Below, in pieces: positions 1 through 8,142 of a DNA stretch of 33,594 nt. Position numbers and translations under genes: made by a program. This DNA comes from Candidatus Zhuqueibacterota bacterium (lineage in GTDB: Bacteria; Zhuqueibacterota; Zhuqueibacteria; Zhuqueibacterales; Geothermadaptataceae): assembly GCA_030950365.1 (NCBI GenBank), contig JAUZRQ010000118.1, positions 1 through 33,594 of the forward strand, in the 5' to 3' direction. The notes below the pieces were generated by a model. That model had not been told where the DNA came from. It saw nothing but the letters and a program-made list of their open reading frames with translations, and did not search any database. Each line of letters begins with the position of its first letter. Position 1 is the stretch's first letter.

Positions 1-12
1 GTAAGGCAACCC

Positions 13-111
13 GTCATCGCGAGCGAATCCGCCAATTGGCGGATGGCGCTCTCCTTGCTTCAAAGATGGAGATTGCGTCGTCTCCGCCGGCTGGCGGATC
101 CTCGCAATGAC
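13..111. repeat. Palindromic intergenic repeat, copy A
   Basis: The element is bounded by terminal inverted repeats: GTCATCGCGAG at 13-23 and CTCGCAATGAC at 101-111, which pair with one mismatch. Inside lie a perfect 16-bp palindrome TCCGCCAATTGGCGGA (28-43) and a near-palindrome of the same design at 83-98. The same ends recur in two other intergenic spaces of this window (3004-3120 and 6402-6558), so this is a dispersed, REP/MITE-like family. No open reading frame of its own is visible. Confidence 0.8.
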
Positions 112-575
112 GAATTGCCAGATAGTAAGCCCTGAAAAAGCTGATTTAAGTGCATAAGCGAATAAATTTTTGCACTTACGCCCCTAAATCTGAATACCCA
201 TAATTGTTCGGCTAAATGTCCTTCCCGGCGCGTTCCATAGAATGACAAAGGAAGTCTCGACATTGGCGATGCGGCTGAATATTTACCCAGGCCCTGTTGC
301 AATCTTCTGGAAATAAAGCCAATAGGCAATCACCCGTCATCGCCACAGATAAAACGCGGATGAGCCCGGGACGGTTTACCGCTCCACCTCTTGATGGACC
401 GATTGTTCAGCTCGATGATTTCCGTTTATTCACATGCCCAATCAAAAGCGGCGATGGCTACGCAATCCGCACCGGCTTTTTGCCCCCCTGCAAGCTCCCT
501 CTGCGCACTCTGCGTCTCTGCAAGAAATTTTTCCAAAACGCCCGGTCGATTCCATGCCAATCTGTTGCCATGGAG
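112..575. other. Gene-free stretch beyond the VIT-VWA gene
   Basis: No credible gene is visible here. Short open frames on both strands give low-complexity, arginine-rich translations. Around 497-523 there is a short quasi-tandem run of CTCTGCG-type units (CTCTGCG, CTCTGCG, TCTCTGC with small offsets), a kind of motif that recurs in intergenic DNA of many bacteria. This lies just beyond the stop of the minus-strand gene, so it may be part of its 3' untranslated region. No hairpin with a T-tract was seen. Confidence 0.5.
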
Positions 576-2936
576 CTACCGAACCTTGATCATCTTCTTG
601 ATTACCGCGCCGTGCTCGGTTTGCAGCCGGTAGAAATATACGCCATTGGACAGCGGCCGTCCGTAGCGGTCGAAACCGTACCACAGAATCTGATGTTCGC
701 CGGCCGGCCGGTAGCCTTCGTCGAGCACCACCACTTCTCGGCCCAAAATGTCGTACACGGCAAGCTTCACCCAGCTATCCGTCGTCAGCATATAGCGGAT
801 GGTCGTGCCAATGCCAGCATCGCCGGGGAACGGATTGGGTGTGTTTTGGAACAGCAGATACCCTCCGGGAATCACGCGGTAATCGCGGTCTGGCTCGTGC
901 ACCTTATAGGCCACATCATCCATGCGCACGATGACATTTTTGCCCAGCGAAAAATATTTACCCAGCGCCGGTTGCTGCGCCAGGAGTTGAAAATAGGCAT
1001 CACTGGCGAACAACACATCCACGATGCGCTCGTTGCCGGTGAATTGCACATCCACCCAGAAACTGTCGCGCAGAAAAAAGGTCTTGCCGGCGATATACCG
1101 CACTTCCGACACCGATAAATTACGGGTGGTCACGGCGCTACGGTACGCCCCAATATCCGATGCCGCGCTGAAGGCTTTCGTGCCGGTTTGCTGGCGCAAA
1201 TCACTCAGCGACCAGCCGCCCGGCGCATTTTCAAGAATCAGAATCGAGGTATATGGCGTCACGATGCCGTAGCGTTTGCTCAGCTTGATGATCTCGTTAA
1301 TCAGCTCTTCCGATTCGCCGTATAGCCGGATTTGATTGAGCAAATGGCCGATTTTGCGCAGCGCCCATAGCCGCGGAATAAACGCATTCTGATCGCTCTC
1401 TTCCGGGAACGCGGCCTCGGTCTGAAATTGCCGCTGTTGGCCGTTCACATCGCCGGTCAGCGTGAGGCCATACGAACCGCTGTTTTCATACCGCCCCAGC
1501 ACGGTGATCTGCAGCCCACGGAACAGGTCCGGCAGCTCCTGCGGATACACGTCGTACACCCGGAGACCGCCGTAATCGAGCTTCAAATTGGCCAGCACCG
1601 GATAGTTGATCTTGCTGAAAAAAGACGACACCGCCACCTCGATGTCCTCTTCCGGATGCACATAAACCGACAGCCCGGCGTTGTCCTCGGAAAGATAGTC
1701 CAGCAAATGCGTGTTGACATCGTAGCCCACGCCGAACACGAACAGTCGCGCGCCGTGTTTGTTGGCCTTTTTCACGTTGTTTCGGATTGCCCCGATGTCG
1801 CGCTCGCCCACCGTCGGCCGGCCATCGGTGAGAAACAGGACCATGTTGGTGAGCTCATCCGCTTTCATCTGATCCATGGTCGCCAGCAGGGCATCGTTGA
1901 TGTTGGTGCCACCATCCGCAGAAAACCTCGCAATGAACGCCTCGGCCGCCTGCTTGTTTTCCGGCGTGGCCGGCACGGGCCCGTTCTGAAACAGCCGGAT
2001 ATCCGTGCTGAACGAAATGATGTTGAACCGATCCTGCTCGCCGAGCTGGTTCACCACAAACCGCAGCGCCTCTTTGGCCTGGCGAATTTTCTTGCCGGAC
2101 ATGCTGCCGGAGCGATCCAGCACAAATAGGATACGCTTTTTCACGATCATCGTGTCGTCGATCTCGACTTTCGGCACGGCCAAAAACAGATAGAAACCAT
2201 CTTCGCCCGCCGGCCGGTGCGTGAGCGCGTGCAACCCTACATCCTCGGTGGAAACGGTGTAGTACAGTTGGAAATCCGTGTCGGGTTTGACGCCGCCCTC
2301 ATCGTACAACACGCTGGCATGCCTCTCGTCCGGCCGATCCACCTGAATTGGATGACTGGGAGAGTAGACGGTTTTGATGGGACTGGAGCTGCTGATATTC
2401 ACCGCTACCGACACCGAATCCAGCGGTCTGGCAGAAAACTTCTCCGTACTCAGTGGATACCGGTACGCGTAGATGCCGCTGTCGTAACGCAAAATTTCGG
2501 AATAGCTGATTTTGATGCGCTTCTCGCCTTTGGCGCGAATGGGAAATACGCGGGCACGAAACAGACCGGTGCCGAGGTATTCGAGCAGCGCCGGGTCCAG
2601 ATGCCGGCGCACAATGCTCTCGTAAATGGCGCGCGCTGAATCCGCCGGCAGCATCTGTCCGCTGATTTCCTCGCCGTCGATGAACATGGTGAAATTGTTA
2701 ATGGCCGCGCCTTTGGGCAGCGGAAAAATGTAAATCCCCTCGATGCTGTCGATTTCGGTATCGTTCAGGAACACCTGATCGATGGTCGTCGTGGCGACGT
2801 TGTCATTGATATAAACGGTCACATGGTGGTATTTCACCGAAATATTCACGCCCGGCGGCGGCACAATGATGCCGTCGGCGCGTGACAGCGCCGGACACAG
2901 GACCAGCACGAGCAAAAGCCATCCCAAGCGTTTCAT
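576..2936 (-). CDS. Exported VIT and von Willebrand A domain protein with FlgD-like C-terminal tail
   Basis: The product is about 786 residues. A signal peptide (residues 1-20, ending SRA before DGI) is followed by a VIT domain (about 25-150), then a VWA domain starting near 268 with an intact metal site DRSGS (D274, S276, S278), a GGTN threonine loop and a later TDG. The last 85 residues start with NTPNPFP and contain VYDILGREV and NGVYFYRL, the hallmark of FlgD-Ig/type-A sorting tails found in FCB bacteria. The VIT+VWA order is that of inter-alpha-trypsin inhibitor heavy chains and many bacterial surface proteins; the function is probably metal-dependent adhesion or protein binding at the cell surface. 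I chose the ATG at 2936, which has GGAAGA upstream, over a GTG four codons earlier. It lies 230 bp downstream of the serpin gene on the same strand, separated from it by a repeat, so co-transcription is uncertain. Confidence 0.85.
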   Translation of the reverse strand: MKRLGWLLLVLVLCPALSRADGIIVPPPGVNISVKYHHVTVYINDNVATTTIDQVFLNDTEIDSIEGIYIFPLPKGAAINNFTMFIDGEEISGQMLPADSARAIYESIVRRHLDPALLEYLGTGLFRARVFPIRAKGEKRIKISYSEILRYDSGIYAYRYPLSTEKFSARPLDSVSVAVNISSSSPIKTVYSPSHPIQVDRPDERHASVLYDEGGVKPDTDFQLYYTVSTEDVGLHALTHRPAGEDGFYLFLAVPKVEIDDTMIVKKRILFVLDRSGSMSGKKIRQAKEALRFVVNQLGEQDRFNIISFSTDIRLFQNGPVPATPENKQAAEAFIARFSADGGTNINDALLATMDQMKADELTNMVLFLTDGRPTVGERDIGAIRNNVKKANKHGARLFVFGVGYDVNTHLLDYLSEDNAGLSVYVHPEEDIEVAVSSFFSKINYPVLANLKLDYGGLRVYDVYPQELPDLFRGLQITVLGRYENSGSYGLTLTGDVNGQQRQFQTEAAFPEESDQNAFIPRLWALRKIGHLLNQIRLYGESEELINEIIKLSKRYGIVTPYTSILILENAPGGWSLSDLRQQTGTKAFSAASDIGAYRSAVTTRNLSVSEVRYIAGKTFFLRDSFWVDVQFTGNERIVDVLFASDAYFQLLAQQPALGKYFSLGKNVIVRMDDVAYKVHEPDRDYRVIPGGYLLFQNTPNPFPGDAGIGTTIRYMLTTDSWVKLAVYDILGREVVVLDEGYRPAGEHQILWYGFDRYGRPLSNGVYFYRLQTEHGAVIKKMIKVR

Positions 2937-3003
2937 GGCTTCTTCCACCGGGGGGTTATGATGATTTGCAAATACTCAATTATTCCCGTTTGATGAAATC
3001 TTG

Positions 3004-3120
3004 CCCGTCATCGTGAGCAGCCGCAAAGCAAATGCGCCTGTCCGACTGCTGGCGGACGGCGATCTCTTTGCGAATAGAACAATGAGATCGCGCCGTCGCT
3101 CCGCTCTTCGCGATGACGGG
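3004..3120. repeat. Palindromic intergenic repeat, copy B
   Basis: It starts CCCGTCATCGTGAG and ends CTTCGCGATGACGGG, again forming terminal inverted repeats. Inside it carries one TGTCCGACTGCTGGCGGACG-like unit near 3039-3058, the unit that is tandemly amplified in copy C. It occupies most of the space between the serpin gene and the VIT-VWA gene. The 12-mer CTGAACAGTTAC lies just past its right end and is also found just past copy C. Confidence 0.8.
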
Positions 3121-3166
3121 TAGGAGACTGAACAGTTACGATGGTTTTGTTGCATTCACTCACGGT

Positions 3167-4417
3167 TCATTCCGCCGTTGGGTCCAGCACCTTGCCGATG
3201 AACAAAATCGTGCCCGAATTTTTCTCGCGGATCACGAACAGGAACGGCCGATCGACCCGGAACAGTTTCGGGCCGGACGGGCCAATGGCGGTAGAGCGAA
3301 CGGCAACCACGGTGACGGCGGCGGCCTCGGTGCCTTCCTCGTTAACTTCAACGTAGGTTTTTTGGCGCACATAACTGATGAACAAACCACCGTTTTTGTA
3401 CATGCGCGTAAAATCGGCGCGCTGGGGATCGAAAGCGATGCCCATTCCAATGTCGCTCAGCGGCCGGTTCAGCCTGGTATCGTACCGTAGCTTGAACCGC
3501 GGCAGGTGCACCGTCACCGAATCCTTGCCGAAACTGTTCATCCAGGCCTGCCACTTTTCGGCGGTCAGGTTTGCGATAAACGCATCCATGCGCTGACCGG
3601 CCCGCGGCAGAATCACGGTCATGCGAAACGCGCCGCCGCCATACGGCAAGTCCACCGCTTCGATTTCATCATTGGCCAGATAATCGAGATAGGCGGTTTG
3701 CATCATCATTTTCACCTCGCGGGTGCTGCCGTCCTCCAGCCGGAACTGATCGTCCTGCGTTTTCGATTTGTCGAACTGATAGAGCCAGATGCCCTTGAAA
3801 TAAATCGCGTTGATCAGAAACATCACGTCGTTCGGATCAATATTGTCGATGATCTTCTCGATTTTTCCACGGGTTTTGTCCTTCACCCAGCCGTTGATGA
3901 TGCCCAGCGCCCCCGGATCAAAAAAATTCAGGCCGCGGACTTCGGCATTGAAGTATTTGCGGTTGATGTCCAGAAAAGCCTGCTCAAAGCCGTAATTCTC
4001 TTTGTAAAAAATCGCATTGGCGATTTCCATGATCACGTTCGGATCCAGATTGAGCAGCAGCTCCATCAGCGACTGGTAGCTCTGGTTAATTTCGGATTCC
4101 TGCATATCGCCCAGCCGCAGCGCCAGAATCATCGAATCCCGGGTGGCGTGATTGGCGCCGTTCAGGGTCATGGCCAGCGCAAAGGACGCGCTCAGCGGCG
4201 ACAGAATGACGTTCTTTTTGGCATCCAGCGCGTTGGTCTGTTTGAACAGGTCGATGCTGAAACGGTTGTCGCGCTCGACCAGTTTTTTCTCCAGCACGGT
4301 CAGCTCCCGTGGCAGTTGGTCTGAAACACCGGTGACATTCTTGCCGCCGCACGCGGCCATGGTGAGCCACAGGATCAGCCCCATCAGCACGGCCACAAAA
4401 AATCCTACTTTTTTCAT
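3167..4417 (-). CDS. Serpin (serine/cysteine protease inhibitor), predicted lipoprotein
   Basis: The product is 416 residues, the normal serpin length plus a leader. The start was chosen at the ATG with AGGAG seven bases upstream; the N-terminus then reads as a lipoprotein signal (basic MKK, hydrophobic stretch, MAAC lipobox). The serpin core is clear: NAIYFKGIW, the hinge EEGTEAAAVT (about 360-369) with small residues as required for an inhibitory serpin, and the C-terminal signature FRVDRPFLFVIR. Counting from the P14 threonine puts P1 at Thr376 with an Arg at P3, so target specificity cannot be read safely. Serpins trap serine or cysteine proteases by inserting the cleaved loop. It is third in a run with two lipoproteins carrying BsuPI-like domains (52 bp after the second), which suggests protection of the cell surface from proteolysis. 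Confidence 0.93.
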   Translation of the reverse strand: MKKVGFFVAVLMGLILWLTMAACGGKNVTGVSDQLPRELTVLEKKLVERDNRFSIDLFKQTNALDAKKNVILSPLSASFALAMTLNGANHATRDSMILALRLGDMQESEINQSYQSLMELLLNLDPNVIMEIANAIFYKENYGFEQAFLDINRKYFNAEVRGLNFFDPGALGIINGWVKDKTRGKIEKIIDNIDPNDVMFLINAIYFKGIWLYQFDKSKTQDDQFRLEDGSTREVKMMMQTAYLDYLANDEIEAVDLPYGGGAFRMTVILPRAGQRMDAFIANLTAEKWQAWMNSFGKDSVTVHLPRFKLRYDTRLNRPLSDIGMGIAFDPQRADFTRMYKNGGLFISYVRQKTYVEVNEEGTEAAAVTVVAVRSTAIGPSGPKLFRVDRPFLFVIREKNSGTILFIGKVLDPTAE

Positions 4418-4469
4418 GATGGCACTCCTGCTACGGTTTGTCCAAAGCCATTTTTGCATACCGTCGCTT

Positions 4470-5357
4470 TTACTGAACCACAAATTCCAGGATCTCGCCG
4501 GGCCCCAGACTTTCGGTGGTCAGCAGGCCGACACGCATGCGATACCGGCCCGGCGCAAGTGTGCGCAAGCTGTCGGACGCATGCCAGCGGTAACGCGCAT
4601 CCCATGTCAGCTCAAACGCCCGAGTCTGGCCATCCGGAATCACGACCTCCTGCAGCGGCGCCTCCCGCCGGGGAAAATAATCAAAAGGATACTGCGTGAC
4701 GTATCTGACTCCTGTTTCGTACAGAACAAACCCGATCCGGTAATCGGAATCGAAATAGATCCTTCGTTCCCGCCCGGTGGTATTTTCCACAATTGTCTGA
4801 ATGCCGATGGGCTCGCCCACGGCAAACACGGAATCGTTCAGCGCAAACCGGACCTGCAGTCCGAGCCACGGCGCTGTGGTATCGCAAACCAGCCGGGAAA
4901 TCTGGCTTAGCACCTCGATGACCTGTTTGAGATACGCCACATCGCTGCCGGCATTGTCCGCCAGCAGAGTGCATCCCCAGGTGCGCACGGTTTTGCGGCG
5001 CTCACCGGCGCGCAAATCCAGAGTGAATTCCACATCATCTGAGCACCGGCGGTGTTCGTCGAGATACACCTCTCGCAGATTCCAGACCGGTGTGAGCATG
5101 CGCAGCATCTGGTTGTAGGTATCCTCATCCAGTGGCATGCTCAGCGGCGGCCGGGTGCGCGCCTCCGTTGCCGTCCGGTCGCTGCGAATGGTGAGATCAT
5201 AAACCACCCCTCCGGCAAACCCGCCGAAGGCAAACAGGTGGATTTCTACCTCATCCGGCCGCTGCTCAAACGGCGACGGGCTGCCGCAGCCCGTACTCCA
5301 GGCCAGAAACAGCACCCAGGTCATACGCACAAAACGCTGTATCCACCGGCCGCGCAT
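4470..5357 (-). CDS. Lipoprotein with C-terminal BsuPI-like (proteinase inhibitor) domain, paralogue 2
   Basis: The product is 295 residues. The ATG is preceded by GAGGGG at good spacing. The N-terminus carries a hydrophobic segment ending STGC, read as a lipobox (Cys24). Residues about 35-155 form a domain beginning EIHLFAFGGFAGG that resembles the N-terminal half of the upstream neighbour. Residues about 165-295 look like a BsuPI (intracellular proteinase inhibitor) beta-sandwich: a VGEPI motif, IVENTTG strand, a Tyr/Phe-rich central part and a PDGQTRAFELTWD strand. It lies 12 bp after the upstream paralogue and 52 bp before the serpin, so the three are probably one transcript. Inhibitory activity is inferred from fold only; BsuPI-like domains also occur in proteins of unknown role. 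Confidence 0.75.
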   Translation of the reverse strand: MRGRWIQRFVRMTWVLFLAWSTGCGSPSPFEQRPDEVEIHLFAFGGFAGGVVYDLTIRSDRTATEARTRPPLSMPLDEDTYNQMLRMLTPVWNLREVYLDEHRRCSDDVEFTLDLRAGERRKTVRTWGCTLLADNAGSDVAYLKQVIEVLSQISRLVCDTTAPWLGLQVRFALNDSVFAVGEPIGIQTIVENTTGRERRIYFDSDYRIGFVLYETGVRYVTQYPFDYFPRREAPLQEVVIPDGQTRAFELTWDARYRWHASDSLRTLAPGRYRMRVGLLTTESLGPGEILEFVVQ

Positions 5358-5369
5358 CGCCAGCCCCTC

Positions 5370-6287
5370 TCACGGTAGAATGATCAGCTTTTTCAGGGGC
5401 GCGCCGCCGCCAGGATACCCTGTAAGCTCGGCGCCCAGCCAGACCTCGCCGGTAACCGGCTGGCCGCTGCTGTCGCGTCCATTCCAGGTGATTTGCATCT
5501 CCTGAACCTGCCCCCCCTGGAATGTCAGCTCGCGAATCACCATGAGAAATTCCCGGCCCTCCGCCCAGCGCCAGAGCGTTGTCAGCGGAAAGCCTTCCGC
5601 CTGCTGCACCGCTTCTGGGGCCACAGCGTAAAAATCGAACTGCTGGGTATTGGGAAAGGTGATTTTGATGGCATGCGTCGCCTGGTTTTCGATGCGCAAT
5701 TTCAGGCGGATGGGCTGCCCGGCTTTCACCGTGTCGGACGGCACCAGCAGGGTCAATTTCAGCGGCAGCGACCGCAGCCGGTCCATCTGTTTGCGCAGCA
5801 TGTCCAGAATGGCTTTCAGGGATGGCGGGGCGGCCAGGTCATCGGCCAGCACGGTGTGCGATTGCTCGCCCTCCCGAAAGGTGACGTGGTAGAAAAACAG
5901 ATCGGCCGCGCCCTCGGTGAGGTAGCGCTCCTTGAGCTGGAAAAAATCGTTTTCGATGAAGGTGGCGCGAATGCGACCAACCTCATCCGCGGGGAGGTGG
6001 TCCTGCACAAAGCCCTGACGCGGATAATCCTGAAAATACACGACCTTGCCATTGTCGAAAATCAGCAGACGCCAGTCCACGCCTGCAATGCCGCCGGAAA
6101 CCCGCAATTGCACAAAGGCATCATCCACATTCCATGCACCTCTCCCTTTCAACGTTCGCGTCTCCTCTTCGCTGCTAGAAAAAATCCGGGGTTGATCGCA
6201 GGCCTGCAGCGCCAGCGTGAACATCACCACCGCCACCAGTCCCCGACTCCAGTGCCACACCTGTCGGATGGGTTCGATCCTGCTCAT
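5370..6287 (-). CDS. Lipoprotein with C-terminal BsuPI-like (proteinase inhibitor) domain, paralogue 1
   Basis: The product is 305 residues from the ATG that has GAGGA eleven bases upstream; a GTG six codons earlier has no ribosome site. The leader ends LALQAC, a good lipobox. Residues about 45-165 are an unrecognised domain shared with the next gene (VSGGIAGVDW here, AFGGFAGGVV there). The C-terminal half is a textbook-looking BsuPI domain: KAGQPIRLKLRIENQ, QFDFYAV, LWRWAEGREF and a final GQVQEMQITWNG strand. It is the first gene of the lipoprotein run that ends with the serpin. The duplicated two-domain design followed by a serpin suggests a shared job, plausibly inhibition of external proteases, but no partner protease is encoded nearby. 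Confidence 0.78.
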   Translation of the reverse strand: MSRIEPIRQVWHWSRGLVAVVMFTLALQACDQPRIFSSSEEETRTLKGRGAWNVDDAFVQLRVSGGIAGVDWRLLIFDNGKVVYFQDYPRQGFVQDHLPADEVGRIRATFIENDFFQLKERYLTEGAADLFFYHVTFREGEQSHTVLADDLAAPPSLKAILDMLRKQMDRLRSLPLKLTLLVPSDTVKAGQPIRLKLRIENQATHAIKITFPNTQQFDFYAVAPEAVQQAEGFPLTTLWRWAEGREFLMVIRELTFQGGQVQEMQITWNGRDSSGQPVTGEVWLGAELTGYPGGGAPLKKLIILP

Positions 6288-6401
6288 GGTTTGGTTTTTC
6301 CTCACGTTATGGCCTTGTTTGTCAATTATTTTCAGCTATCCATTTTAAATTGCCAGTGTATAAAACGTAACGATTCAGCCCTATCAACAAGCTATAATGG
6401 A

Positions 6402-6558
6402 CCCGTCATTGCAGGATCCGCCAGTCGGCGGAGGCGCCTGTCCGACTATTGGCGGACGTGTCCGACTACTGGCGGACGTGTCCGACTATTGGCGGATGGC
6501 AATTTCCATGCCTTGCTCAGGGAGATTGCGTCGTCGCTACGCTCCTCGCAATGACGGG
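6402..6558. repeat. Palindromic intergenic repeat, copy C, with three tandem 20-mers
   Basis: The copy begins CCCGTCATTGC and ends CTCGCAATGACGGG, matching the ends of copies A and B. In its middle, a 20-base unit TGTCCGACTATTGGCGGACG is repeated three times without gaps (6439-6458, 6459-6478, 6479-6498) with single-base changes and a diverged last few bases in the third. The unit contains a TCCGNNNNNNGGCGGA inverted motif. This is internal expansion of the repeat, not a CRISPR: there are no spacers between units. Confidence 0.82.
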
Positions 6559-7080
6559 TGAATGCCGATCATAATCTTTTTAGCTGAACAGTTACTATAA
6601 AACAATCAGATATGGACAAAATTAGATCGTTTGGATCCATATCCTGACCAATCAATCATTCGCGTTCCAACTGCAAGCATCCGTGGCGTTTAAAAATCGA
6701 TAGCCATCGGCGAAATCCCTGGTGTCTCGAATTCTTTTTCCAAATGAATTTTGCAGGAAGCGCGTACAAAAATACAAAGCCTCGTCTTCCGTGGTCGATG
6801 GTATCCGGCAGCTCATTACGCAAAAGCAGTGCCATCCCCGATGAAATCGGATGGATCATTCCCTGTCGAGCGCTACTTTGCTTATAAATCCACCGCTAAC
6901 CGATTGGATTTACAGCAGAAATGCCCTGTCTATCGGATTTTTGTCCGTTCACCCGCCCCATGCTTTGTCCGACCGCCCGGCGCAATCATCCCCGGGGCAT
7001 ACTAATTTTTTTCAAAAATTTGAAAACCCGTTTCAAGAATTTGAAAACAGCGGAACAAGAAAGGCGTGGAAAGCGGAGAC
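6559..7080. other. Gene-free stretch between the barrel gene and the lipoprotein operon
   Basis: No convincing gene is present; open frames are short and give low-complexity translations. It holds an 8-bp inverted repeat GATATGGA/TCCATATC (6609-6616 and 6636-6643, 19-base loop), and a direct repeat near the barrel gene's end (CAAAAATTTGAAAAC at 7013-7027 and CAAGAATTTGAAAAC at 7034-7048, 21-base period). The first of these overlaps a perfect inverted repeat TTTTCAAA-AA-TTTGAAAA (7009-7026), lying about 55 bases after the barrel stop codon. It is AT-rich and could be part of a 3' end. Confidence 0.5.
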
Positions 7081-8142
7081 TCAAAACCGCCGTTCAAGAC
7101 CGGCAAACAGCAGGACTTTCTGGTAAAACAGGCCACGGATGGCGCTTTCGTTGTTGTACCACGCCAGCCGCAGCAGCAGGTTGGTGTGGTCGGTGAGATT
7201 GTGCGACAGATCGGCCACCAGGAAATTGCTCTCGGTGCGTTCCACGTCCAGCTCGATGGGGAACGCCGGCAAAATGGGCTCGTGATAGCGGTAGTACTGA
7301 AACAGCAGCGCCACCCGCGCCAGCAAATGCGTGTTCAGCGGCCAGGCGATGATGAGCGAACCGCGCAGGCGGTCCTGGCTATAGCCAAAACTGTTGGAAC
7401 GATTGCGCAGCCATTCCACCGAGGCCTGCCAGAACAGCCGCTGCCGCGCGGAAAGCTGCCAGCGCACAATCCACTGCCGGTCCTTCTGGCGAAACGGCTG
7501 ATACACCACCTCCCCCGCCGGCCCGATGCGCGTCGCCGGGCGTAAATACTGCACGGCGCGCCGGCTCAGCGCCAGCTCGGTGAACCAGCCATCGCGTAGC
7601 CGGCCTCCGGCCACCACGCCTACGCGCCGCGCAGTGAAATCAAAACGGTCGAAATGGCGGTAATCCAGCCGGGTGGATTCCCAGACCAGCGCGGCATAGC
7701 TGCGCTGGGTGAGGGCGCGCTGCAATCGCACGTCGGACGTCAAATGGGCAAAATCGAGATTGCTGTTGAAGTACATTTTCAGGAATCCGGCATAGCCCAC
7801 CTGCACCAGCCAGCGCGGACGCGGCAGCCAGGAGGCGCGCAACTGCGCATCGCCGGTCCATTTGTCCTCGCGCGACACCTGCGGATACACCTGCGCCACG
7901 GCGGAGCCCAGCGCCTGCCAGTGCCAGCGTGCGCCGGCGCGCCGCACCTTGCCGTGGTAAGCCAGTCGTGTGGCCGCGGCAGCCGCCGGATCACGGCGCG
8001 ACTCGAAGACGTTACTATCATGCTCCAGTCCAGCCTGCAACCGGTGCTGCGCCGTCCAGGCGGGGGCCTGGGCCTGTAAAACGGAAGAGAACCACAGCAG
8101 AAAAACCAGTGCGAAAAGCGTTTTGGCCAACCGATCGCTCAT
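7081..8142 (-). CDS. Predicted outer-membrane beta-barrel protein
   Basis: The product is 353 residues. A signal peptide is clear (SDRLAKTLFALVFLLWFSSVLQAQA, cleavage after AQA). The mature part is a series of alternating amphipathic strands rich in Trp, Tyr and Arg, with paired strands such as SYAALVWESTRLDYR and WIVRWQLSARQRLFW, and the chain ends in phenylalanine (LLFAGLERRF), the usual C-terminal signal for barrel assembly. I do not recognise a named family; strand count is roughly 16-18 by eye. Its ATG overlaps the stop of the upstream coiled-coil gene by four bases (ATGA), so the two are translationally coupled and probably work together in the envelope. Confidence 0.78.
   Translation of the reverse strand: MSDRLAKTLFALVFLLWFSSVLQAQAPAWTAQHRLQAGLEHDSNVFESRRDPAAAAATRLAYHGKVRRAGARWHWQALGSAVAQVYPQVSREDKWTGDAQLRASWLPRPRWLVQVGYAGFLKMYFNSNLDFAHLTSDVRLQRALTQRSYAALVWESTRLDYRHFDRFDFTARRVGVVAGGRLRDGWFTELALSRRAVQYLRPATRIGPAGEVVYQPFRQKDRQWIVRWQLSARQRLFWQASVEWLRNRSNSFGYSQDRLRGSLIIAWPLNTHLLARVALLFQYYRYHEPILPAFPIELDVERTESNFLVADLSHNLTDHTNLLLRLAWYNNESAIRGLFYQKVLLFAGLERRF

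Noticed and set aside
44-60. Sigma-54-like TGGC...TTGC in repeat copy A
   Set aside because: GG-N10-GC spacing matches, but it is inside the dispersed repeat, faces no nearby plus-strand gene, and a similar pattern occurs by chance in copy C.
297-1118. Long plus-strand open frame (273 codons)
   Set aside because: It lies antisense to the VIT-VWA gene, whose domains and sorting tail are well supported; the translation has no recognisable domain.
6439-6498. CRISPR-like array
   Set aside because: Three adjacent 20-mers without spacers between them; no cas gene nearby.
6656-6859. 67-codon minus-strand frame in the gene-poor gap
   Set aside because: Low-complexity translation, no ribosome site, no neighbour support.
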